Positions 1 through 6,622 of a stretch of DNA of 11,551 bases are shown in pieces (position 1 is the stretch's first letter; each line of letters begins with the position of its first letter). Both the position numbers and the translations under genes were made by a program. The stretch lies in assembly GCA_043801935.1 (NCBI GenBank), contig JAZDLO010000079.1, positions 1 to 11,551 of the forward strand, read 5' to 3'. This DNA is from JAZDLO01 sp043801935. GTDB lineage: Bacteria; Actinomycetota; Thermoleophilia; RBG-16-64-13. Under the pieces are notes generated by a model. The model worked only from the letters and a program-made list of their open reading frames with translations, made no database searches and was not told where the DNA came from.

Positions 1-2
1 GC

Positions 3-140
3 CCCAATCCCCCCGAGGACGCCATCACCGGCATGATCAAGGCCAAAGCCAGAATCCCCTCCAGCGCCGGCTCCGGCTCCGAACCGACTAGATACACCAA
101 CGCCTACTTCTGCGCGTTCAAGCGACAAGTGGACTCCTGA
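3..140 (+). CDS. C-terminal end of an unidentified protein (5' end outside window)
   Basis: An open frame runs in from the left edge and gives 45 codons before a TGA at 138-140. Third positions are mostly G or C, as in the clear genes of the window, and the other two forward frames are closed by stops at about 34 and 90, so this is probably the tail of a real gene. The visible peptide starts around PNPPEDAITGMIKAK, has a small Ser/Gly patch and ends in YTNAYFCAFKRQVDS. No catalytic motif, membrane segment or family signature is visible in so short a piece. I do not recognise it and assign no function. It is followed by more than 300 bases without a gene, so it is unlikely to be translationally coupled to the next one. 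Confidence 0.5.
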   Translation, partial: PNPPEDAITGMIKAKARIPSSAGSGSEPTRYTNAYFCAFKRQVDS

Positions 141-455
141 CTACCAGGGGCCGGATGTTCAAGTAGATAAGACATCGAAGTCCCCAACGGCAAGAGCTCG
201 GCCGCTACCGAAGGGGGCTTGCGCTCATGATACTCCCCGCCATGCGTCTCTTACGCTCGATAGCTTGGGCAAGTGCGGCCTCTTGCAGAAGGCGCAGATA
301 CAGATGAAGCCGCCGATGCCATAAACCAACCCTACTACGGTCGGTGAGCGACCCGCTGTTCTGTAACACGATCGTTACCTGATAGCAGCAGGTCCGTGAA
401 GTCCGGAGTCAAACATGGGCTTGCACAGGCTCTAGGTTCGAAGGAGGAAAAGACG
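141..455. other. Non-coding stretch upstream of the GerMN lipoprotein gene
   Basis: I see no convincing coding frame here on either strand; frames are short and composition is more mixed than in the genes. It should hold the promoter of the lipoprotein/LCP pair. I could not find a -35/-10 pair with proper spacing. The only clear structure is the palindrome at 363-378. The stretch ends in a strong Shine-Dalgarno site, AAGGAGG at 441-447. Confidence 0.5.
363..378. promoter_or_regulatory. Palindromic candidate operator GTAAC-N6-GTTAC
   Basis: The arms GTAAC (363-367) and GTTAC (374-378) are perfect inverted repeats around a 6-base centre, and a second palindrome, CGATCG, overlaps the centre and the right arm (369-374). 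There is no T-run, so a terminator is unlikely. It sits about 80 bases upstream of the lipoprotein start, a reasonable place for a dimeric repressor or activator. No regulator gene is visible in the window, and a chance palindrome is possible. Confidence 0.3.
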
Positions 456-1445
456 ATGAGATTCTGGCTACGGGATCCATCCAGACCGGCCTCCAGAGGC
501 GATGGCAGGCAAGGCTCCAGGCGTCGGGTCGTCACACTTATCTTGACAGCCGGCCTGCTGCCCCTACTGGCCGTGGCCATCAGCGTGGCGGCGACCGGCT
601 GTGGGGGCGGCAGCGGTGTCGGTGACGGAGGCACGGTCGGCACCACCGAAGGCTCGCAGACCACGGTCACAATGCCCCCGGAGGATACCACCACCATCCC
701 CTCACGGCCGACCACCACGGTCGCCCAAGAAACGATGACCGTCAGGGTCTACTTCTCACGCGACGAGAAGATGTGCGCCGCCGCCCGAGTCATCCCCAAG
801 ACTCAGGACATGGGGGCCGCGGCCATGAAGGCCCTCCTGGAAGGCCCGACCGCCGCAGAGAAGGCGATAGGCATGGTCAGCAGCATCCCCGAGGGAACGA
901 CCTTCCTGGGCCTCAACATCAAAGATGGCGTGGCCAGTGTAGACCTATCAAAGGAATATGCGTCAGGCGGCGGCAGCCTCTCGATGATGATGCGGCTGGC
1001 CGAAGTGGTCTTCACCCTCACTCAGTTCCCGACCGTGGACGGCGTGAATTTCAGGCTTGACGGCGAAGCCATCGATGTCCTCGGTGGTGAGGGGCTCATC
1101 CTTGACCATCCCATGAGCCGGGCTGACCACGAAGACCTGTCCCCGGCCATCCTCGTCGAGTCTCCGCTTCTTGGCCAAACGGTGTCGAGTCCTGTGCGCA
1201 TCTGGGGCACATCAAACACCTTCGAAGCGACATGCCTCATCAGAATCGTCAACCGGGACGGGCTGACAGTCGCAAAGCAGGTCGTGACCGCCACCTCGGG
1301 CAACGGTGAACGGGGCACCTTCGATGTGACCATCTCATTCACGGTCGACCGCGGGGGTCCGGGCAGCATTATCGCGTTCGAGGAGTCGGCACAGGATGGG
1401 TCCGTCATCAATCTAGTGGAGATACCCGTCCAACTGGAAGACTGA
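456..1445 (+). CDS. GerMN/Gmad2-domain lipoprotein
   Basis: Predicted secreted lipoprotein of 329 residues from the ATG at 456. That start is chosen because AAGGAGG lies 8 bases upstream; the frame stays open to 396, but that start lacks such a site. A basic N-terminus (RRR near 22-24) leads to a hydrophobic stretch and a lipobox-like A-T-G-C with the acylation cysteine at about 49. A Gly then Thr/Pro-rich linker (about 50-93) follows. Residues about 94-215 match the GerMN domain (a VRVYFS strand, MKALLEGP helix, VDLSKE strand, and VDGVNFRLDGE). Residues about 232-325 match the Gmad2 immunoglobulin-like domain, with ESPLLGQTVSSPVRIWGTSN near its start. GerMN was named from spore germination, but in actinobacteria such proteins, like LpqB, are usually cell-envelope lipoproteins, so sporulation is not implied. 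The stop lies 27 bases before the LCP gene, which points to one operon and a shared role at the cell wall. Confidence 0.88.
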   Translation: MRFWLRDPSRPASRGDGRQGSRRRVVTLILTAGLLPLLAVAISVAATGCGGGSGVGDGGTVGTTEGSQTTVTMPPEDTTTIPSRPTTTVAQETMTVRVYFSRDEKMCAAARVIPKTQDMGAAAMKALLEGPTAAEKAIGMVSSIPEGTTFLGLNIKDGVASVDLSKEYASGGGSLSMMMRLAEVVFTLTQFPTVDGVNFRLDGEAIDVLGGEGLILDHPMSRADHEDLSPAILVESPLLGQTVSSPVRIWGTSNTFEATCLIRIVNRDGLTVAKQVVTATSGNGERGTFDVTISFTVDRGGPGSIIAFEESAQDGSVINLVEIPVQLED

Positions 1446-1472
1446 TGGCTGGGCCTTGAGGGATAGGAGTAG

Positions 1473-3053
1473 ATGGGGCTGACTGAACACCGATACTCTC
1501 GACACAGCGACAGCCCTCTTTGCCGTCTACTCCGCGCCTTGTTTTCGGCGGTCATCCCCGGGGCCGGACAGATCACCGCCGGTGCACGCCGGCGCGGCTT
1601 TGTCATGCTCGCGGTGGTAGTCCTGCTGCTCATCTGCAGCGTCGTAATCGTCCTGCAGGGGGTGGATCGGATCCTGTCCTACCTGGTCTACCCTCCGGTC
1701 CTGCTCGCTCTGCTGGTTATCAACGTCGCCCTGCTCGCCTTCCGGCTGTTTGCGGTGATCGACGCCTACCGCACCCGCAGGGCCGGATCGTGGTTAGCGA
1801 ACAACCTTCCGTCACCGCGGGCCGATGCCGCCAACGAGCCGACGCTCCGGGGCGGCAAGAACAAACGTTCGACGTCGCGGATGGTCGCCGCCCAAGTCAC
1901 GCTGACCCTACTGCTGCTCCTCACTGTGGCGCCACACGCAGTCGCCGGATACTACACCTATGTCTCTCACGATCTTCTGACCACGGTCTTCGTGAGCGAG
2001 GATGACAGGCAGCCGAGCACGACCTCCCTACCGCCCTCGATCACCGCACCGGTCTCGACCGTAGCATCCACCCCGACCACGGCAGTGACATCGACCAGCC
2101 AAACCACCACCTCGCAGGCGCCTCCGGAGGCGGTCCCCGGACTCCAGTGGGGCGAAGATCAGCGGTTCACGATCCTGCTCGTCGGCTCCGACGCCGGATA
2201 CGGCCGATCCGGGTCCCGGGCCGATTCCATCATGGTGGCTACCCTCGACCTCGAAACCGGCCGTGTCGCACTGTTCGGCATCCCCCGGAACACCGGCAGC
2301 GTTCCTCTGAGCGAGCCGGCGGCAAAGGCGCTCGGCAGGAAGATCTATTTAAACCTGATGAGTTCGCTCTACTGGGACGCCCAGACCTATCCTGAGCTGG
2401 CCCCGGAGGGCGGGGATCCGGGAGCCGTAGTGCTGCGCGACACGGTGAGCATGTTGGTGGGGATTCCGATCCAACATTACGCGGTGGTCGACATGGGGGG
2501 CTTGGTCGATCTGGTCGACGCGCTCGGCGGCATCACCCTCAACGTGAGAGAAAGAGTCCATGTCCGACTCTCTCCACCCACTCCGGATGAAGAATGGCGG
2601 CTCTACGACATCCTCCCGGGCGAACGGCACTTGGACGGTCACGAAGCCCTGGCCTTCGCCCGCTCACGGACGGGGACCAGTGATTACGACCGGATGCGCA
2701 GGCAACGCTGCGTGCTGATGGCCCTGCTGCACCAGAACGGCGTGGCGGAACTGGCAGTGAAGTTCCCGGCCGTCGCCAAGGTCATCCGCGACAGCCTCAG
2801 AACCGACATCCCGATTGAGCGGCTCCCAGATCTAATCAAGGTCCGAGCCAAACTCAAAACCGATGATATGCTGGCAGTCGGTTTCACGCCCCCGGACTAC
2901 ATCACCGGGCGGAACGACCTTGGATATAACATCTTGGATCAGGAGCTGGTCCAGGCCACGGTCCAGGAGATCATCGAGAACCCAGAGCAATGGCTGGAGG
3001 CCCATGCCGCTAAAGCCGAGTCGGGTGAGTCGGACTGTTGGAGCGCTGATTAG
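1473..3053 (+). CDS. LytR-CpsA-Psr (LCP) family cell-envelope ligase
   Basis: Membrane protein of 526 residues. LCP enzymes transfer undecaprenyl-pyrophosphate-linked glycopolymers, such as teichoic acid, capsule or arabinogalactan, onto peptidoglycan outside the cell. The N-terminal part has an IPGAGQITAGARRRG motif (28-42), seen before membrane helices in many such proteins. Hydrophobic segments lie at about 43-62, 70-96 and 138-160. A Thr/Ser/Pro-rich linker (about 185-222) leads to the LCP domain (about 230-420), which begins FTILLVGSDAG. The domain keeps R249-x-D251 (normally GRSDTMM) and R272 in IPRNT, where the usual motif is IPRDT, so Asp is replaced by Asn. YAVVDMGGLVDLVDALGG, LPGERHLDGHEALAFAR and DYDRMRRQR are further family blocks. 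The ATG at 1473 follows GGAGT. The natural polymer cannot be told from sequence. Confidence 0.9.
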   Translation: MGLTEHRYSRHSDSPLCRLLRALFSAVIPGAGQITAGARRRGFVMLAVVVLLLICSVVIVLQGVDRILSYLVYPPVLLALLVINVALLAFRLFAVIDAYRTRRAGSWLANNLPSPRADAANEPTLRGGKNKRSTSRMVAAQVTLTLLLLLTVAPHAVAGYYTYVSHDLLTTVFVSEDDRQPSTTSLPPSITAPVSTVASTPTTAVTSTSQTTTSQAPPEAVPGLQWGEDQRFTILLVGSDAGYGRSGSRADSIMVATLDLETGRVALFGIPRNTGSVPLSEPAAKALGRKIYLNLMSSLYWDAQTYPELAPEGGDPGAVVLRDTVSMLVGIPIQHYAVVDMGGLVDLVDALGGITLNVRERVHVRLSPPTPDEEWRLYDILPGERHLDGHEALAFARSRTGTSDYDRMRRQRCVLMALLHQNGVAELAVKFPAVAKVIRDSLRTDIPIERLPDLIKVRAKLKTDDMLAVGFTPPDYITGRNDLGYNILDQELVQATVQEIIENPEQWLEAHAAKAESGESDCWSAD

Positions 3054-3086
3054 GCGGAGAGGGGGCATCCGAACACCCGGTACCGC
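3051..3086 (-). other. tRNA-Ser 3'-end-like remnant (possible attachment-site fossil)
   Basis: Read on the minus strand, this stretch resembles the T-arm and acceptor end of a class II serine tRNA: GGTACCGGG, then a GTTCGGAT T-loop-like stretch, then CCCCCTCTCCGCC. It cannot be a working tRNA. The T-stem pairs badly, the universal A58 is G, the end is CCTA rather than CCA, and no matching 5' half (acceptor, D and anticodon arms) is found further up. It overlaps the stop codon of the LCP gene. It could be a relic left by an integrating element or a chance resemblance. Confidence 0.25.
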
Positions 3087-3151
3087 TTGATAGAAATGAA
3101 CACTTCGCGCCTGCAGGCCTCAAGGCGCCGAAAAAGAAGGGAGGCAGCGTC

Positions 3152-3961
3152 GTGCAACACAAAGCAAGGGTGGGCGGGGGGAAGGCATCCGCGGGTGACA
3201 CTCCGGTGCGAATAATTCCCTGTCTGGACATGAAGGACGGCCGGGTGGTGAAGGGCGTTCACTTCGTCGCTCTGCGAGATGCCGGCGACCCGGTGGAAAA
3301 TGCCCTCTACTACCAGCAGGAGGGAGCGGATCAGCTGGCCATGCTGGACATCGCCGCAACCGTCGAGAACCGGAAGACCCGCCTGGAATGGGCGAGGCAG
3401 GTGGCCTCGCTGATCGACATCCCGCTGGTGGTGGGGGGAGGGATATCTACTCTGGCGGACATGGAGGCGTTGTTCGAGATGGGGGTGGCCGCGGTGTCGG
3501 TCAACTCAGCGGCCGTCGCCCGGCCGGAGTTGGTGAAGGAAGCGGCCGACGTCTACGGAGCTGACCGAATCATCGTGGCTATCGACGGCAGACGGAACGC
3601 GACGATGCCCTCCGGCTTCGAAGTCGTGGTGAGCGGCGGGCAGAAACCGGTGGGCCTAGACGCCGTCGAATGGGCGCGTCGCTGTGAGGCTCTGGGGACA
3701 GGCGAACTCCTGCCCACCAGCATGGACGGCGACGGTACCTTGGCCGGTTACGACCTCCCCTTCACCCGGCGCATCGCCGAGGCCGTCGGGATCCCTGTAA
3801 TAGCCTCCGGGGGCGCCGGCACCCTCGAGCACTTCCACGAGGGCGTGGTCGAAGGCAAGGCCTCAGCCCTGCTTGCCGCTTCGGTCTTTCACTTCAGGAC
3901 CTTCACGGTGCGACAGGTCAAGGAGTACCTTGCCGCGCACGGGGTGCCGGTGATTATCTAG
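3152..3961 (+). CDS. hisF: Imidazole glycerol phosphate synthase cyclase subunit HisF
   Basis: Cytoplasmic TIM-barrel subunit that, with the glutaminase HisH, turns PRFAR and ammonia into imidazole glycerol phosphate and AICAR, in histidine and purine metabolism. The 269-residue product shows RIIPCLDMKDGRVVKG with the catalytic Asp at 26 (D11 of the family) and the following Lys at 34. VGGGIST, then AVSVNSAA, VAIDGRR with the second catalytic Asp at 145 (D130 in the family), and TSMDGDGTLAGYD with Asp 192 are all present. IASGGAGTLEHF and ALLAASVFHF complete the phosphate-binding end. The GTG at 3152 is chosen because AAGGGAGG lies 7 bases upstream. A second in-frame GTG at 3206 would give the usual short HisF N-terminus, but it has no comparable site, so about 18 extra residues are likely. 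No hisH, hisA or other his gene is nearby. Confidence 0.95.
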   Translation: MQHKARVGGGKASAGDTPVRIIPCLDMKDGRVVKGVHFVALRDAGDPVENALYYQQEGADQLAMLDIAATVENRKTRLEWARQVASLIDIPLVVGGGISTLADMEALFEMGVAAVSVNSAAVARPELVKEAADVYGADRIIVAIDGRRNATMPSGFEVVVSGGQKPVGLDAVEWARRCEALGTGELLPTSMDGDGTLAGYDLPFTRRIAEAVGIPVIASGGAGTLEHFHEGVVEGKASALLAASVFHFRTFTVRQVKEYLAAHGVPVII

Positions 3962-4287
3962 CTCCGGCCGGGTGTCCACTGCGTGTCGCAGTGTGTCGTT
4001 TTGCGGGTAACCCTCGCTTTCGATCGCCCGTCTTGTCCACCGTGCCACCCCTCGCGCTATCCGGGTAGGGGCGAGTTTAGAGGCCAAAGCACTCAAGAGT
4101 CAACCTCAACCTTAGAACGAGTGTAGGGGGGTTCGCCGGCCTCCGCCGCGAAGCCAGCCGAGTAGAGGCTTGCCCGCGGCGGGCTCTTCCGCGGCCCTCC
4201 TTGCCTGGAAAGGCCCCCGCTTCTTCCCGGGGATCGGAAGTACGCTAGACTTGCCTGGGTTCTCATGCGACAGCGGTGGGGTGGTCG
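3962..4287. other. Intergenic region between hisF and the ene-reductase gene
   Basis: There is no convincing gene on either strand. Besides the terminator at 3977-4003 it holds an imperfect hairpin at 4051-4075 (CTCGC/GCGAG outer stem, CTA/TAG inner stem) followed by TTTAG, and the palindrome GCCCGC-G-GCGGGC at 4172-4184. Two overlapping TANNNT hexamers, TACGCT and TAGACT (4241-4251), could serve as -10 elements for the ene-reductase gene, but no good -35 lies at the right distance. A promoter must lie somewhere here if the terminator works. Confidence 0.4.
3977..4003 (+). terminator. Hairpin terminator after hisF
   Basis: CACTGCG (3977-3983) and CGCAGTG (3987-3993) form a perfect 7-bp stem with a 3-base TGT loop, 16 bases after the hisF stop. 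The T-rich tail is imperfect: TGTCG, then four Ts at 3999-4002. The position and stem make a factor-independent terminator likely, though the weak T-tract leaves some doubt. Confidence 0.55.
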
Positions 4288-6381
4288 ATGGCGTCAGGCA
4301 AACGAGGCTACAAGCGAGTCTACGAGCCCTGGCGAATCAAGGGTATCCTTTTCAAGAACCGCCTGCTCAAGGCCCCCCAACTGATGTCGATGGCCGATGC
4401 CGATGGGAACGTGACCCAAGAACTCCTCGAATTCTACGAAGCCATCGCCCGGGGCGGCGTAGGGGGAGTCATCACCGAGGAATGCGCGATCACGTCCACG
4501 GGGGGCCGCGGGGGGATGATCAGCCTTGCCGACGACTCCGCACTCCCCGGTGTGACCGCCCTGGCGGAGGTGGTGCACAGGCACGGTTGCCCGGTCATTA
4601 TGCAGGCAAAGCATCTCGGCCCCCTTGCTAAGTTCCCTCCCAGACCTGGGGAAGAGGATTTCGTGGCCGTCTCCGCCTCCGATATCCCGCCGGAGTTGAA
4701 GAAGACGATCTTTCCCGGGCCCCACGCAAGGTCGCTGCGACCTCTGGAAAGATATGAAATAGAGGAGATCATCGGAAAGTACGCGGACGCGGCCGACCGA
4801 GTCAAAAGGGCCGGTTTCGACGGAGTCGAGCTCGACGGCGACCATTACTACCTCGTGAACTCCTTCCTCTCTCGGGTGTGGAACAAGCGGGATGATGAGT
4901 ACGGGCCCCAGAACCTTGAGAACAGATGCCGCTTCGCGCTGGAGATCATCCAGGCCTGCCGCGAACGCGTGGGGGACGACTGTGTGATCGGGATCAAGCT
5001 GAACGGCGCGGAGTACGGGATCCCAGAAGGCACGACTTCCGAGGAGTGCGTAAAGTTCGCGAGAATGCTGGAGGCGGCGGGCGCCGACTACTTCGACATC
5101 ATAGCCGAGGGATATGGCCCCTACCGCCGTATCGCCATGGCCGAGCAGCTGTCCTACCCGGAGCCGCCCAAGCCCCTGGTCGAAGGACTGCCTAATGTCG
5201 ATCACGGGCAGGGGATGCATGTGCACCTGGCCACGGCGGTCAAGCGGGCGGTCTCGGTGCCTGTGCTTGCTGTGGGCCGGCTGGACGCTCGTCTCGGGGA
5301 GAAGATCCTGGCCCGTGGAGAGGCCGATGGGATCACGATCGGCCGCCGTCTGTTCGCCGACCCTGACTACCCCAGGAAGGTCCGGGAGGCTAGGGAAGAC
5401 GAGGTCCGTCCCTGCACGTCATGTGTCACCTGCGAGAGCCGCATGGTGGAGTACGAGGGGGTCAGGTGCCAGGTCAATGCGGCTCTTGGCAGGGGCTCGG
5501 ACAACGAGCGGTTCGCCCCCGCTCCCCAGGCGAAGAAAGCGGTGGTAGTGGGGGGCGGTCCCGCCGGTATGGAAGCGGCCCGGGTCATGGCCGTCAGAGG
5601 CCATCGGGTGACTTTGTACGAGAAGGAAGCCTATTTGGGCGGCCTGATGAACCTGGCCGCCATGGTGAAGGGCACCGCGATCTTCGACCTTCCCGGCTTG
5701 ATCGAGTACTACAAAGGCCAGATGGCCAAGCTGGGGATCGAAGTCAAGCTCGGTGAGGAATACTCGATCTCGGTGAACGACGGCCTGAGACCAGACGCGG
5801 TGATCGTCGCCGCCGGCGGTCTCCCCGCGGTGCTCGACATCCCCGGTATTACCGGCAAGAACGTGGTCACCAGCTCGGAGTTGCAGAGGCGGGCCAAACT
5901 GGCGTTGAGGCTCACCGGGGCCAAGGCGGTCGAGCGCGTGACCAGGATGTGGATGCCGGTGGGAAAGAACGCTGTGATCATCGGCGGCGGGATCCAAGGG
6001 TGCGAGGCCGCGGAGTTCCTGCTCAAGCGCGGCCGGACGGTCACTATCACCGAGCCCACCGACAAAGTGGGGACGGACATTCCTCTGATGCAATGGGAAG
6101 TGCTGCATCCCTGGTTGCTGCGCAGAGGCGCGACCGTCCTTGCCGGGGTGGAGTACCAGGAGGTGACCGGCAAGGGCCTGGTGATAGCCGATGCCGAAGG
6201 CAAGGCGCGCCTCCTGGAAGCGGACTCGGTCATGGTGACGTTGCCTCTCAGACCGAATACGGGGCTCTACGATTCGCTGCAGGGGCAGGTCCCCGAACTC
6301 CACCTGATCGGTGACTCCAGGCAGCCCGGTCTCATCATCGACGCAATCGCAGCCGGTTTCGAGCTGGGGCGGGAAGTCTGA
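4288..6381 (+). CDS. Old Yellow Enzyme-type NAD(P)H:flavin oxidoreductase with 4Fe-4S and FAD domains (2,4-dienoyl-CoA reductase / 2-enoate reductase family)
   Basis: Predicted cytoplasmic ene-reductase of 697 residues, the usual length for FadH, 2-enoate reductase, trimethylamine dehydrogenase and daidzein reductase. NAD(P)H electrons pass from FAD through the 4Fe-4S cluster to FMN and then to an activated C=C bond. Residues about 8-360 form the FMN barrel (KNRLLKAPQLMSMADADGN, GGVGGVITEE, KRDDEYG). The cluster cysteines are 376, 379, 382 and 394 (C-x2-C-x2-C-x11-C). The first nucleotide-binding motif, VVGGGPAG, is near 418, and the second, IIGGGIQG, is near 562. In the substrate site the common HxxHGY is replaced by D183-G-D-H186-Y-Y188, so the first His is Asp while the second His and the Tyr remain. 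The ATG at 4288 is chosen because GGTGGGG lies 6 bases upstream; a GTG at 4276 is an alternative. The substrate is unknown; the neighbours suggest an aromatic enone or polyphenol. Confidence 0.9.
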   Translation: MASGKRGYKRVYEPWRIKGILFKNRLLKAPQLMSMADADGNVTQELLEFYEAIARGGVGGVITEECAITSTGGRGGMISLADDSALPGVTALAEVVHRHGCPVIMQAKHLGPLAKFPPRPGEEDFVAVSASDIPPELKKTIFPGPHARSLRPLERYEIEEIIGKYADAADRVKRAGFDGVELDGDHYYLVNSFLSRVWNKRDDEYGPQNLENRCRFALEIIQACRERVGDDCVIGIKLNGAEYGIPEGTTSEECVKFARMLEAAGADYFDIIAEGYGPYRRIAMAEQLSYPEPPKPLVEGLPNVDHGQGMHVHLATAVKRAVSVPVLAVGRLDARLGEKILARGEADGITIGRRLFADPDYPRKVREAREDEVRPCTSCVTCESRMVEYEGVRCQVNAALGRGSDNERFAPAPQAKKAVVVGGGPAGMEAARVMAVRGHRVTLYEKEAYLGGLMNLAAMVKGTAIFDLPGLIEYYKGQMAKLGIEVKLGEEYSISVNDGLRPDAVIVAAGGLPAVLDIPGITGKNVVTSSELQRRAKLALRLTGAKAVERVTRMWMPVGKNAVIIGGGIQGCEAAEFLLKRGRTVTITEPTDKVGTDIPLMQWEVLHPWLLRRGATVLAGVEYQEVTGKGLVIADAEGKARLLEADSVMVTLPLRPNTGLYDSLQGQVPELHLIGDSRQPGLIIDAIAAGFELGREV

Positions 6382-6478
6382 TCGAGGGATGGACGCGTGG
6401 ACTTCGCCATGTCGTTTCGAGACTCTGGCCCGGCCCGGCGCTTTCTCACTCACAGGCGATGCTCCGCAGAGCCGCCGG

Positions 6479-6507
6479 TTGACAGTCCCGTCCTGCCACC
6501 ATAAAAT
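6479..6507 (+). promoter_or_regulatory. Near-consensus sigma-70/sigma-A promoter
   Basis: TTGACA at 6479-6484 is a perfect -35 hexamer. TAAAAT at 6502-6507 matches five of six bases of the -10 consensus, and the spacer is exactly 17 bases. Transcription should start near 6514 and read into the EthD-domain gene. This is the best promoter in the window and suggests that the EthD and PhlG-like genes are transcribed separately from the ene-reductase. Confidence 0.75.
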
Positions 6508-6592
6508 GAACGGTCGCCGGGGTCGATCCTGCAGTGCGGTGCCGGGTGTCGCCCAAAGGTCTCCACGGAACTGAACACACGACAGCCAACGC

Positions 6593-6607
6593 GCGGTCGA
6601 CCACCGC
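6593..6607 (+). promoter_or_regulatory. Small hairpin/palindrome just before the EthD ribosome binding site
   Basis: GCGGT (6593-6597) pairs with ACCGC (6603-6607) around a 5-base loop, and the inside contains the palindrome GGTCGACC. It lies three bases before the GGGGG ribosome binding site of the next gene, so it could modulate translation or be an operator half. This is weak evidence. Confidence 0.2.
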
Positions 6608-6622
6608 CCAGGGGGTGCTCCA

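Larger units (their letters stand above)
6382..6622. other. Leader and promoter region before the EthD/PhlG genes
   Basis: This 241-base gap contains the promoter at 6479-6507 and a leader of about 110 bases. GAAGTC (6373-6378) and GACTTC (6400-6405) are perfect 6-base inverted arms around the ene-reductase stop, but the 21-base loop and missing T-run make a terminator doubtful. GGTCG occurs twice, 9 bases apart, at 6512 and 6521, at or just after the expected transcription start. It recurs in the palindrome GGTCGACC at 6595-6602. Confidence 0.45.

Noticed and set aside
3051..3145. A complete tRNA-Ser gene on the minus strand
   Set aside because: Only the last 30 or so bases resemble a tRNA; the 5' acceptor strand, D-arm and anticodon arm are absent and the T-stem does not pair.
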